This document shows, piece after piece, positions 36,663 through 47,640 of a stretch of DNA of 64,000 nucleotides; the stretch's first letter is position 1, and each line of letters opens with the position of its first letter. The translations under genes were made by a program, and so were the position numbers. The stretch comes from Adenophora triphylla var. japonica. Taxonomy: Eukaryota > Streptophyta > Magnoliopsida > Asterales > Campanulaceae. The notes under the pieces were generated by a model that worked only from the letters and a program-made list of their open reading frames with translations, was not told the DNA's origin and searched no databases. The stretch is taken from assembly GCA_022495995.1 (NCBI GenBank), contig JAFEMH010002557.1:267505-331504 (forward strand). Reading direction: 5' to 3'.

Positions 36663-39600
36663 GGCAAGGACAAACAGGCGGTTGAGAAATTCGATGGGTC
36701 TGACTACGGATATTGGAGGATGCAGATTGAGGATCTCTTATACAACAAGGATCTCTACAAGCCTCTGAAGGGTGTCAAACCGAAAGATGTAAGTCAGGAG
36801 GAATGGGAACTCATGGATCGGAAAGCCCTAGGGGTGGTCAGATCTACTTTGTCAAAGTGGATTGCAAAGACTACCAGGAAGGCTACAACCACCAAGGAGC
36901 TATTGGATTATCTTACTGAGAGATTTGAAACTCCGTCTACTACAAACAAGGTCGATTTGATACGCAAGATGGGTAGTCTCAAGATGCAAGAGGGAGGATC
37001 CTTGGCTAAGCACATCGATGAGTTTATGGATGTCATAGATTCATTGACAGCGGTGGAGATCAAGTTCGATGATGAGGTTCATGCATGCTTGTTGCTAGCT
37101 TCTTTACCGGCAAGTTGGAGCGGAACGGTGACTGCAATCAACGCTTCAGCAGGTAAGAAGAAATTGAAATATGATGATGTTAAAGACTTTCTTTTAGGTG
37201 AGGAAAATCGCATGAAGAAGTTGGGGACATCAAGTACTTCGGGAGCGGCTTTAGCTACTACTAGTAGGGGGAAGCCGGGTACTAGCAAACAAGGGAGGAC
37301 CGAATCAAGGGAGAACGCGGTGAGTGGAAAGGACAAAGCTGATGAGACCAAGGACAAACCGAAGGTTGCGAAGGGATCTATTCAGTGCTATTATTGTAAG
37401 GAATTGAGACACTTCAAGAGGGATTGTCCAAATCGTAAGGGCAATCAGGTGAATGTGGCAGTCGAAGGTGATGATGTACTGGTTCTAAGTGTTAGTAGTG
37501 CACTAGAATCATGGAGTCTTTGGATTCGGGGGCATCATTCCACTCTTGCGGGCACAAGGAAGAGATGGAGAACTACACTTCCGGTGATTTCGGGAAGGTC
37601 TATCTGGCGGATGGCGAGCCTTTGGAAATCAAGGGGAAGGGGGATGTCAGAATAGGAGCATCAGACGGGAAGGTCTTACATCTGAACGGGGTCAGACACA
37701 TTCCGGGTTTGAAAAAGAACCTACTTTCAGTTGGGCAGTTGGACGACGAAGGTTACAAGGTGACATTCGGCTGCAGAAACTGGGTTATTACCAAGGAGGA
37801 TTGTGAGATCGCTCGGGGTAATAAGGAGGGGACTTTGTATTTGGCGAATAACACCAAGGACGGATCAGCGGTGGCGGCGGCCAAGGGTGATACGGATTTG
37901 TGGCATGTCGATTGGGTCACATGAGTGAGACAGGGATGAAGGTGCTTTGTTCAAAAGGACTACTACCGGGTTTGAAGACAATCAACGTGGGGATCTGCGA
38001 GGATTGTATGTTTGGCAAACAAGGGAGAAATAATTTCTCGAGGACAGGTAGGGGTTTGAGGGAAGCAAAGTTGGAATTGGTTCACACGAATTTGTGGGGG
38101 CCATCTCCGGTTACATCTCTGGGTGGTGCGTCATATTACATGACTTTCATTGATGATTCTACAAGGAAGGTTTGGGTCTATTTCTTGAAGGGGAAAGATG
38201 AGGCTTTCGAGGTGTTCAAGAAGTGGAGGGCCTTGGTGGAGAATCGACGGGACTTAAGCTTAAGTGCTTAAGGTCGACAATGGTGGGGAGTATGAGCTTG
38301 GTGAGTTTAGGGAATATTGTGCTGCGAATGGGATTCGTATGGAGAAGACTCCAAAGCGGACACCACAACTCAACGGGGTAGCGAAGGATGAACGTAACAT
38401 TGAATGAGCGGGCTAGAAGTATGAGATTGAAGTGTGGACTTCCGAAGACGTTCGGGCATATGCGGTTGACACGACGGCTTTCTTGATCAATCGGGGACCA
38501 TCGGTACCATTGGGGAATGGAATTCCCGGAGGAAGCGTGGAGTGGCAAGCAGTAAATCTGTCCTTTCTTCGCATATTTGGCTGCGTTTCTTATGTTCATG
38601 TTGATTCTCCGAGAGAACTAAATTAGATGCTAAATACATTAAGTGTACATTTATTGGGTATGGCGGGGATGACTTCGGGTACAAGTTTTGGGATGACCAA
38701 AATCATAGAGTTATTCGTAGTCGAGATGTGGTATTCAATGAACATGTTTTGTACAAGGACAGAAAGGGGGCATCGATGACACTAGTTCGAACCGGATATT
38801 GTAGAGGTGGATATTCCTAACTCGGGTGGGAGCAGAACGGTTCATGATGACCATGGTCGAGGTCACCGAAGATGAACCACGTACTCCGAACCGGATATTC
38901 CGCTGCGTAGATCCAGCTGTTGCGTGGATCGCCCGACAGTATACTCCATCCAATTATTATTTGCTATTGACGGATAATGGGGAACCGGAATGTTATGCGG
39001 AGGTCGCTCGTAGTGCACTTTGTAACAAGTGGAAAGCTGCGATGGATGATGAGATGGACTCATTGAAGGCCAACAAAACTTGGGAGTTGACTAAACTACC
39101 TAAGGGGAAGAAGGCACTGCATAATAAGTGGGTTTACAGGATCAAGGAGGAAGCAGACGGTAGCAAGCGTTACAAGGCAAGACCGGGTTGTAAAAGGGTT
39201 TCAGCAAAAGTACGATATTGACTACACCGAAGTATTCACTCCGGTTGTGAAGATGACCACTATCAGAATGGTTCTGGGGATAGTAGTGGCGGACAACTTA
39301 TTGCTTGAACAGATGGATGTGAAGACAGCTTTTCGTCATGGGGACTTGGAGGAAGAGATCTACATGGTACAGCCAGAGGGTTACTTGTCTAAGGGTAGCG
39401 GGGAGCTAGTTTGCAGATTGACTAAGAGCTTGTATGGCCTTAAACAAGCTCCTAGGCAAGGTACAGAAATTTGATGGATTCATGCACGACATAGATTTTA
39501 TCAGATGTGAGGCGGATCATTGTTGCTACTTCAAGAACACGGACAATGGGTATATTATCTTGCTTTGTTATATGTGGATGACATGTTGATAGCGGGCTCT

Positions 39601-40536
39601 AGCGGTAGAGAGGTAAACAAAGTTGAAGACTCGGTTGTCGAAGCTGTTCGAGATGAAGGATTTGGGAGAGGCAAGGAAAATCTTGGGCATGCGGATTGAT
39701 CGGGATAGGGAGTCGGGCAAGTTGGTTCTTTCACAAGCAGAATATGTTGAGAAAGTCTTAGCAAGGTTTTGTATGGAAGAGGCGAAGCCAACAGGGACGC
39801 CATTGGGTTTGCATTTCAAGCTATCCGAGAAGGACTCGCCTAGGGACAAGGAGGAGCGTGACAAGATGGAGAGAACTCCATATGCTTCAGTTGTGGGGAG
39901 TCTCATGTATGCAATGGTGTGTACAAGGCCGGACATTGCACATGCGGTGGGAGTAGTCAGCCGGTTCATGGGCAATCCAGAAAGCAACATTGGGAAGCGT
40001 TAAGTGGATCCTACGTTATTTGAAGAATGCTGGCTGGTAAGGCTATGTGTTTCTCGAGCAAGGAAGTGGTGTTAGCGGGTTATGTTGATGCGGACTTGGC
40101 ATCAAGTGATCTTGATAAGAGGAGATGTACTACGGGTTATGTGTTTACATTGGGTGGTACTGCAATCTCCTGGGCTTCTAAATTGCAGAAGATCGTGGCG
40201 CGATCAGCTGCGAAGCGAGAATATGTGGCAGTGACAGAGGCGAGTAAAGAGATGGTATGGCTGCAGAACTTCTTGGGTGAACTTGGGAAAACGCGAAGTG
40301 GTAACGTTCTCTACAGCGACAGTCAGAGTGCAATACATTTGGCAAGAAATCCGGCATTTCATTCGAGGACGAAGCACATTGAACTGAGGTTTCACTACAT
40401 CAGACATCTCTTGGAGGAGAAGATCTTGGGGCTAGAGAAGATATTGGGATCAGAAAATCCAGCTGACATGTTGACAAAGGTTGTTAATCTTGATAAATTG
40501 AAGTTGTGCAAGGCTTCAATTGGGCTCGAAGAATAG
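36663..40536 (+). pseudogene. Copia gag-pol polyprotein, multiply frameshifted
   Basis: Start at ATG 36663 (MGKDKQAVEKFDG). Gag carries a CCHC knuckle (CYYCKELRHFKRDC, about 37386). Protease begins near SLDSGASFHSCG (37515). Integrase has CXXC EDCMFGKQ, then VHTNLWGP where the catalytic Asp is Asn; DNGGEY and the rest are in another frame. RT has KTWELTKLPKGKKA, LEQMDVKTAF and LYGLKQAP, with the YVDD box out of frame near 39570. RNase H (40027-40536) is open and ends TKHIELRFHYIRHLL ... ADMLTK. At least six single-base-type frame changes separate these blocks, so no polyprotein can be made from this copy as written. Confidence 0.9.
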
Positions 40537-40645
40537 AAGAGGAGGATGGCACTACAATGATCGAGGTGAGCACTAGGAGGACACCAAGGGAAGGTTGAAG
40601 ACGGATACGGGGCTTATATGTGTGGTTGATCTCTAGGTGGGAGAT

Positions 40646-41184
40646 TGTTGGGATAGAGGACCAACCAGGCTAGACATCGAAGCAAGGGGGAAAAACTCGT
40701 CAGGGATTGCTGGACACAAGAGCGGCCGCGCTAGTGGCGTGCACGACCGCGCTCTTGGGCAGAGACTGATGCTGGATTGACGACGTGTTGAGGGCGACCG
40801 CGCTCGAAATAAGGGCGACCGCGCTGGAGCATTATTTGAAGGCATTGATGTTTCTGGAGGGTTGCGCCACCGCGCTCGGGGTGAGGACGGCCGCGCTCGG
40901 CCCGTTTTTCAGCAGTCCTAGTTTCCTTGTTTGTTTAGGATTTGGTTTAATCCCTAGGTCATATATAATCAATGTTCCGCCTCCAATTTAGTTGTAACAC
41001 AAATTCTACATACATAGTGCAAGATCCTGGCTTGGTAGTGCCCCCAGACGTAGCCAATCAAATTGGTGAACTGGGTAAACAATTTCTCTTATCTTTTCTG
41101 TGCTTTTGATTTTCTTTTGCTTTGTTTGTGTGCGATTATTATTCTTGTGGTTTGCTTGGTTTGTGGAGGGCTATATTCACAACA
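40646..41184 (+). repeat. Copia 3' LTR
   Basis: Same length as the 5' LTR, preceded by ctctaggtgggagat as the probable polypurine tract. Differences are mostly single transitions in the GC-rich repeat block. Confidence 0.95.
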
Positions 41185-41189
41185 CATTT

Positions 41190-41619
41190 TGCGTTTGACT
41201 AAACGCATTTTTTATTTTTATTGTCCAAGAACAAAGAAGCCTTTGAGATTCTGTTCATCTAATAACGACTTCCATCCTCTTATTTTCGATAATGTAGGTT
41301 TAGAGGAAATTTTGATCTGAATCTTAAAACAGAGTGTAAAATTTTGAACACAGCTAGGATTTTTATGGAAAATGATTTGAGGTGAGGGGCCTTATGAAAT
41401 TTAGTTATCTTAATAAAAAAATAAAAAATTGTTATTGATAGTATTTATGTATTAATTTATTTCAATTTGTTTTTTCACAATTGTTGTTATCTTCACCTAA
41501 AATATTGGCTAAGTCTTCACATTTGTTACTCCCCCTGAATTAAAATATTGGCTAAGTCTTCACATTTGTTACTATGTATGTTCATTAAACTATAATAATA
41601 ATTATTTTTCCTGAAGTTT
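41190..41619. other. Left flank of duplicated kinase unit, with Helitron empty site
   Basis: AT-rich; no gene. From about 41440 it matches 48815-48920 plus 55402-55445. It contains a local duplication of attggctaagtcttcacatt (about 41504 and 41548). It preserves the uninterrupted target of the Helitron. Confidence 0.7.
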
Positions 41620-41629
41620 GTGAAAAGTG

Positions 41630-41940
41630 TTTTTTTTTTTTTTTCAAATAATACATTTTTAAAATTTTATTTTTCAAAGTAACTTACTGTTCAAACTTTT
41701 TCCCAAAATGTCCCACTTTTTTAAACTCGCTACACGGTGTAGCGAGTTTGACCGTGTAGCGAGTTTGACTGTGACCGGTCAAACTCGCTACACGGTGTAG
41801 TGATTTCCAAGTAATTAAGTTTGTCGGTTTGTAATTAATCTGGGTAATTATGTGAAGACAAACTCGCTACACCGTGTAGCGAGTTTGACCTGTCACAGTC
41901 AAACTCGCTACACCGTGTAGCGAGTTTCCCTTTTTTTTTT
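41630..41940. repeat. Left TIR with dyad array
   Basis: Pairs with 45165-45445. It includes four complete or near-complete copies of the dyad AACTCGCTACACNGTGTAGC (plus gagtt), arranged as facing pairs around gtgaccggtca and gacctgtcacagtc. Confidence 0.85.
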
Positions 41941-42090
41941 TTAGTAGATAAGGTTTTCCAGATTCATTTATCCTCCTATCCCTCATTCATTCATTCTTCC
42001 TCGCAATCGTCAATCTTCTCCTTAATTCATTCTCATATCCTCCTCGCAACCCTCAATCTTCTCAATCCAAATTCGATTAAACACAAAAAA

Positions 42091-43236
42091 ATGGATCCTA
42101 GAGAGCTTCGTTTTTTTTACCGCCGTCCCAATTCTTCCGATGAATCTTCTCAATCCTCCTCTTCATCGCGTGTTATTTCTGGTCCCGCCGGTGCCGTACC
42201 GTCCGCCATCCGCTAGAAAATTCTCGACCGTCAGAGCTTATCTTCGCAAGAAACCCCGATCGCAACACAAGAATATATACGGAGAGCGATTGAAGATCCG
42301 GTGAAGGATGAAGCTTTCCAAGACAGTCCTTGGCTCTCTGCAATGAAATTTCTCACTGAAGCCGGTACATATTATCCGTTGAGCTCTATTAAGAAGAAAT
42401 GCCATAATATTGACAGGGTGGATCAGGTATAATATCAAGATTAATTATAGTTAAATATGTGTAAATATAATTGATTTTTTTACATATATGTATGTTCTAT
42501 TAGGTTGTTGCTGTTATCAAGTCCTGCACACTAAATGGTCTTGGTGATCTCTGGGTGACTTTAAAGGTTATGATATGAGCTTAGTATGCTTTCTATCACG
42601 GGTGAAATGTGTTTTGAGTTACTAAATGTGATAAAATTATTAGGATCCTACGGATACCATAGATGCTTCCATTCATCGAAAAGTGTTAATTGCGAGTGAA
42701 TTTGCAAATGATATATCTGACGGTTCTGTTCTGATACTTCAGAAGGTATGATATACTCCCTCCGTCCCCAACCTAGGTGCCTAGTTTGACTTTGTCATGA
42801 CATTTGACCATACAACTACGAGAAATTGATATATTATAATTAAATTTTGAAACTTTTAATTGTTAGTGTTGTTAATAATAAATCAATAACAACTTTTAAA
42901 ATTTCATCAAAATGTTCTAATTTCTCGTAGTTGTTTGGTCAAATGCCATGCCAAAGTCAAACTAGGCACCTAGGTTGGGGACGGAGGGAGTATTAAATAG
43001 TGGAAGTCAGTACACTTTGGAATTATCATTAATACTTCCATCTAATTGTTTGTTTTGAAATACTTAGGTTCTTGTTTTTGCCCCCACACCATCAACACGT
43101 TATCTTAACATCACACTCGACAATGTCTTCAAGGTACAAATTTTCTTAATTTTGCTGAATTGTTGGAATCATAAAATAAATGATGTTAAGCTCATTTGTT
43201 TTGCAGGTATTTCCTAAGAATAATGAAGTTAAGTGA
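42091..43236 (+). pseudogene. HROB-type OB-fold (DUF4539-like) gene captured in the element
   Basis: Five exons, 42091-42426, 42504-42566, 42644-42745, 43068-43133 and 43207-43236, all with GT-AG borders and all phase 0. The protein reads SGPAGAVPSAIR, then TQEYIRRAIEDP, VVAVIKSCTLNGLGDLWVTL, DPTDTIDASIHRKVL and STRYLNITLDNVFKV, the signature of plant HROB-like proteins. In animals HROB recruits the MCM8-MCM9 helicase in homologous recombination; the plant role is inferred. Codon 42 is TAG (42214-42216), so this copy yields only a short peptide unless read through. It is short (198 codons) and lacks the long N-terminal region of host genes, as expected for capture. Intron 3 contains a Stowaway MITE. 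Confidence 0.75.
42756..42990. mobile_element. Stowaway MITE, near-perfect hairpin, in HROB-like intron 3
   Basis: ctccctccgtccccaacc ... ggttggggacggagggag between TA repeats. The arms pair over roughly 80 bases each (aggtgcctagtttgactttg matches the right arm). Insertion does not disturb the splice sites. Confidence 0.9.
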
Positions 43237-43279
43237 AATTTTTAGGTTGTTGTTTTTGAATGAATTAATGTATGATTTC

Positions 43280-44370
43280 CTATGTGACCGGGATGTGGTC
43301 ACTAACTTGATAATATTTATTTTGACCATCGGTTAGCTTGACCAGCTGATCACGATAGCCTCGTAGGTTATGTGCAGTAACCTCCTTCAGATACAATGAT
43401 GAATGGGTCCACCTGAAATTTCATAAACAGAATAATTATAAGAAAAAGTTTAAAAAAAAAAACAATAACGACGAGAAAATAACGTATGATATATGTATAC
43501 CTGTATCCGAGGGGCATGAGCACGTAGTCTGGATCTCTGTTTCGGCTACGAATTTGTGGTTGCACATATATATAGCAACCGCTCCCAAGCCCAAATCTAT
43601 ATCAATTAAATATATATCAAATACTATAAATAATGCCGCTAATTTGAAATCAAAATTAAAAACAACAACATAATGAACATTAAAATGAGATAAACATACC
43701 TGTAGAACGTTGAGAAATCCTCCGCACTGTTTCGTCAGAGGGTTAGTCACACTACACAACTCTCAATATAGGAAAGCGAGCGACGCACTTCCCCAACTAT
43801 ACTGGCAGACCCTGGAAACATCCCCAAGCAGAGGGAGATAACACAACTTAACCTTGTTGTTCGTACGATCAGGCATCACCTTAGAACCCAAGGCGAGCAT
43901 GACATATGCCTGTACGTACATATCCACAATGTCTATAGCGGTATCATCGGCGAGGTCATGGTAGTGTGGAAACTGGCTCGTAATCCACCTGAGCTTCAGA
44001 CTACTCCCATCTATATCTCCGAGATTAGGGATAACCCCTAAAAGCTGCTGACAGATAGCCCGCCAGTCTAAATGTGCTGGGATGCCAGCATCAGTAATAG
44101 CATCCCCATTAATCGGCAACCCGGAAATCATGCTGATATCCTCTAGATCGTCATCTCACCAACCGAGAGGTGGAATGTATGGGTCTCCGGATGCCATATC
44201 TCGATCAAAGCCTCCAGCAACCCATAATCGTACTGAACTCTCCCTATGTAGTAAACTCCACTAAAGCCGCACTCGGCTAATCTGGAAAACATCCTAGGAG
44301 CTAATACGTCCGGCAAGGAGGCACTATGACGAAATGACAGCGGGCTAGCAACCTCTACATCGGCCTAAAT
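43280..44370 (-). pseudogene. Plant mobile domain gene in the Mutator-like element
   Basis: The minus-strand exon 44370-43700 encodes LLEALIEIWHPETHTFHLSVGEMTI and, after a frameshift near 44155, EDISMISGLPINGDAITD, then a typical PMD core to GGFLNVLQ. The donor gtatgt lies at 43699. Exon 43596-43501 starts IWAWERLLYI, the usual PMD junction, but needs a frame change to reach RSRNRDPDYVLMPLGYR. The last exon, 43412-43280, gives WTHSSLYLKEVTAHNLRGYR and ends in TAG. No start codon was found. The exon plan matches host PMD genes; the two frame losses make this copy inactive. Confidence 0.7.
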
Positions 44371-44399
44371 AAACCAAGCTCTATGGCTCGGTCAGAAAA

Positions 44400-45164
44400 G
44401 AGTTATTGATAGGCCCGAGATCAATGAAGAAATCCATCTGTTTATTTCAATATCAAGGTTGGTAATTAATAATCATTTTTTTTGTAAACTGTGTTTCTTC
44501 TATATTCATTATTTCCTACATAGGAAGTCTAGATATTATGTTTATAAATGTTTTCAACAAGTTTTTGATCCATTACATAGTTTCATTTTTTCTACTTTTT
44601 CAACATTAGCTATCCATTCATAAGTGTTTAGTGTAGGCAAAATTTTGTTTTCATCCATTATATTTTTAAGTGTGTTTTACTTTTATCATTATATATTTTT
44701 TTTCTTTAAAAAATATCATTGTTGCTTGAAAAATGTATCATTTTAACCATCTTCTATCTTCTATATATGTACATGTCATTAGAATTGGGGTCTATGTCTT
44801 CTATGTATGTACATGTCATTGAAAAATATATCATTTTACTCCTCAAAATTTCGGATTGGGACACAAATTAGTCACAGATTTGAGACTAAACTAAGATATT
44901 TTTACAAATTCATCAATGAAATAAAAAAAAATCCTAAATTGCAACAAGTAAACAAATAATAAATCAAAGCTAAATAAACACAAAATGAAGTAAAATACAG
45001 AAATGTAAACGTACAAATACGAAATTTTGATGATAAAAAGCTTGAATTTGAATGGCAAAATCCTTCTTCTCTCTTGTTCTTCTTCTTCCCGGCGCCTGTG
45101 TGTAGAGAGTTAGGATTTTTTTTTTGAAATGAAGACTGTAAGTCGGAATTGGGAAAATGGGTTT
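44400..45164. other. Interior of the Mutator-like element, PMD side
   Basis: AT-rich sequence upstream of the PMD gene on its strand. It contains a local repeat of cttctatatatgtacatgtc (about 44758 and 44798). No coding region recognised. Confidence 0.5.
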
Positions 45165-45445
45165 TTTGAGAACTCGCTACACGGTGTAGCGAGTTTGACT
45201 GTGACAGGTCAAACTCGCTACACGGTGTAGCGAGTTATCAAAAATTAATTGCCCTAATTAATCACAAACGGTAAAGCCTAATTACTTGGAACTCGCTACA
45301 CCGTGTAGCGAGTTTAACAGGTCAAAGTCAAACTCGCTTGACGGTGTAGCGAGTTTAAAAAAGTGGGACATTTAGGAAAAAAGTTTGAACAGTAAGTTAC
45401 TTTAGAAAATAAAATTTTAAAAATGAATTATTTGAGAAAAAAATC
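45165..45445. repeat. Right TIR with dyad array
   Basis: Reverse-complement partner of the left TIR, again with four dyads; one is damaged (ctcgcttgacggtgtag). It ends in gagaaaaaaatc before the duplicated gtgaaaagtg. Confidence 0.85.
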
Positions 45446-45637
45446 GTGAAAAGTGCTAAATTGATAGCTATTTTGTGAGGAGTATTAGTTTAAACTCATA
45501 TTAAATTTCATGCTTGAATAAGTTTGATATAAAAAATAAGTTAATTTTAGTGCCATCTATTATAATTTCTCAAGCAATATAAAAATAAATAAATGAATAA
45601 CTAAAGCATAGTATTACTTAAAAATTAAAGTCTTATA

Positions 45638-45913
45638 CTCCCTCCGTCCCAATAAGTGCTTTACCCTTTTGGGTGGGCACGCAAATTATGAAAATGAGAG
45701 GGAAAAAAAATGTTGTGAGTGTAATTTGAAAATAGGAGAGAGAATTAGTGGAGGGAATAGTAAATTATAATGGTGTTGTGAGTATTAAAATAATGTAGGA
45801 GAGAGAATGAGTGGAGGAAATAGTAAAGATTCTTTGCCAAAAAAGAAAAAATGAAGCTTCTAACGGGACGCCCTTTTGGGTAATTAGTGAAGCTTTTATT
45901 GGGACGGAGGGAG
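45638..45913. mobile_element. Stowaway MITE upstream of kinase copy 1
   Basis: ctccctccgtccc ... gggacggagggag with TA duplications. The paralogous site near 58119-58140 lacks it, giving the empty site. Same subfamily as 27853-28126. Confidence 0.9.
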
Positions 45914-46001
45914 TATATGTTACCCGCAACGCTTATTATTTACAAAGGAAAGGAACTAACACATACTGTCGACACTGGCCATGAAGGTTTCTCTCTGTTC
46001 A

Positions 46002-46035
<34 letters not shown>

Positions 46036-46505
46036 GGGTTTGTGAATGGGTTTTGGTTTAGTTAATGAGAGAGTAGGTACTCTGGGAATTTGGGGCCCGT
46101 AGAAGTCGGATGAAGCGTACAATCAGATATACAGTAAGCTGATTGAATGGAAAGGATGCATGGTTGAGTAAAATATCTAAATAAAACTTTTAATAAACTT
46201 CCAACGTGAACTGTTAAGATTAAAACGGACGAGCGGGATTGAGCGGCATCTGTTCATATTTAGAAATAGCCAGTACACTCGTAATTTGAATTCATAAAAA
46301 ACACAATCCTACTATGCAACGAAAATGGAATATTGGAAAGTCACAACGTCAATAAATTAAATAGCAATTGTTCTTGGATTGGGAAGCCTAAGATAAGTAA
46401 GACTCCTGTCCTGTAGCTACCTACTACGTACATTACACTATAAATTAATTTAATACTCTCTCGAAAAAATACTCAGTCACTATATTTTCTAAACACAGCA
46501 ATTGT

Positions 46506-46542
<37 letters not shown>

Positions 46543-46559
46543 AATATAGTACGTACCGT
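45914..46559 (+). promoter_or_regulatory. Promoter and 5' UTR of kinase copy 1
   Basis: Matches 58135-58834. TATAAAT lies at about 46439-46445. A (GA)n tract of about 35 bases at 46508-46542 precedes the start; it is longer than in copy 2. A T tract occupies about 46000-46030. Confidence 0.65.
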
Positions 46560-47640
46560 ATGATCATGGCGGATAACCTTCAACTTCTAAAGCGCCGAAT
46601 GCTTGGCAAAGGTTCTTATGGCTCCGTGTTTTTTGCATCCCCAGTAAACTCTGAGTATGCTGATGTTTCTTTTGCCGTAAAGAGCGCAGATATCAAGCAA
46701 TCTTCTTCCCTTCAAGAAGAAGAAAATTTCTTGTATCAGCTCTATAGTTGTCCCAACATCGTACGTTGCTTTGGGCATGATATCAGCATTGAAAACAATA
46801 ATTTTATTTTCAATCTTCTTCTAGAGTATGCGCCGGGTGGTACTCTAGCTGACCTCATCAGCCGTTCGAAAAACAAAGATATTTGGAGTTTTACTGAACA
46901 TGAAGTTGGGTGGTACACTTATTTATTACTTTCGGGTCGAAAGATATCCATGAACAAGGGTATGTTCATTGCGATTTGAAGCCGAGATAATATTCTGGTC
47001 TTCCCAGTGAAGATGGTACTCTAAACAATATAAAGATTGCGGATCTTGGGTTGGCGAAAAAAGCTGGAGATGATACTATCAGACCCATATTGGTGAACGG
47101 TCATTGGTTTAAGCATCGAGGAACTCCTATTTATAACTCTCCTGAATCCGTGTTGTTGGGAATACACGAATCTCCTATGGACATCTGGTCTCTGGGGTGT
47201 GTTGTGATGGAGATGCTCACAGGAAAGCCGGCCTACCCTAAGAGATGTTTCTACTTGGGTGAAGACAACTTGGAAGATCTTCTGTTGACAATTGGTTTCA
47301 AAGCGAGCTTCGAAAATACTGATGATCGAATAATATTTCGGATAATGCTAAGGATTTCTTGAGAAGTTGCCTTATAAGGAACATGCATGAGAGATGGAGC
47401 GCGGAACAACTATTGAATCACCCCTTCATTGTGGAGCAAGTGAAGTTACTCCGAGGATTTGGTGTTGTTACCGAACCTGAGATAGTTAAAGATGCAAGCC
47501 CTACGGTATGGTTGAAAAGTATATCGGGATTTCTTGACCCGTCAACAACGGTGCAATCTACGGCTTGTACTTCTTCGATAATATTGCCTCGTCCTCCGAG
47601 GATGCTATCGTGAGGCCTTTGTTGAAAGAAACTGAAGTGA
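46560..47640 (+). pseudogene. MAPKKK-like kinase, decayed copy 1
   Basis: Nearly identical to the intact gene at 58835-59917 but broken by small indels: one base lost after CTTTCGGGTC (about 46938), one gained in the catalytic-loop codons (about 46985), one lost near 47007, further losses near 47300-47335, and another change near the C-terminus. The GKGSYGSV loop and the HRGTPIYNSPE segment are intact in separate frames. Differences other than indels are few. Non-functional as written; an assembly-error explanation is possible. Confidence 0.9.

Larger units (their letters stand above)
36065..41184 (+). mobile_element. Complete but frameshifted Ty1/copia element (5.1 kb)
   Basis: Two 539-bp LTRs (36065-36603, 40646-41184) starting TGTTGGG and ending CAACA, flanked by a perfect 5-bp duplication cattt (36060-36064, 41185-41189). 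It has a PBS and a gag-pol with gag, protease, integrase, RT, RNase H order. By eye the LTRs differ at roughly six positions. The gag and domain order suggest a Tork-like lineage; not certain. Confidence 0.95.
41630..45445. mobile_element. Mutator-like TIR element carrying HROB-like and PMD genes
   Basis: Terminal inverted repeats of about 310 bp (41630-41940 and 45165-45445) and a 10-bp direct repeat gtgaaaagtg at both borders (41620-41629, 45446-45455). The homologous unfilled site is present at 55445-55454. A 9-10 bp duplication with long TIRs fits Mutator-like elements. I find no transposase. The interior holds two convergent spliced genes, HROB-like on plus and PMD on minus, whose ends are about 44 bp apart. 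Confidence 0.8.

Noticed and set aside
43763..44264. Plus-strand frame MPASVIASPLIGNPEIM
   Set aside because: Antisense of the PMD exon in the Mutator-like element.
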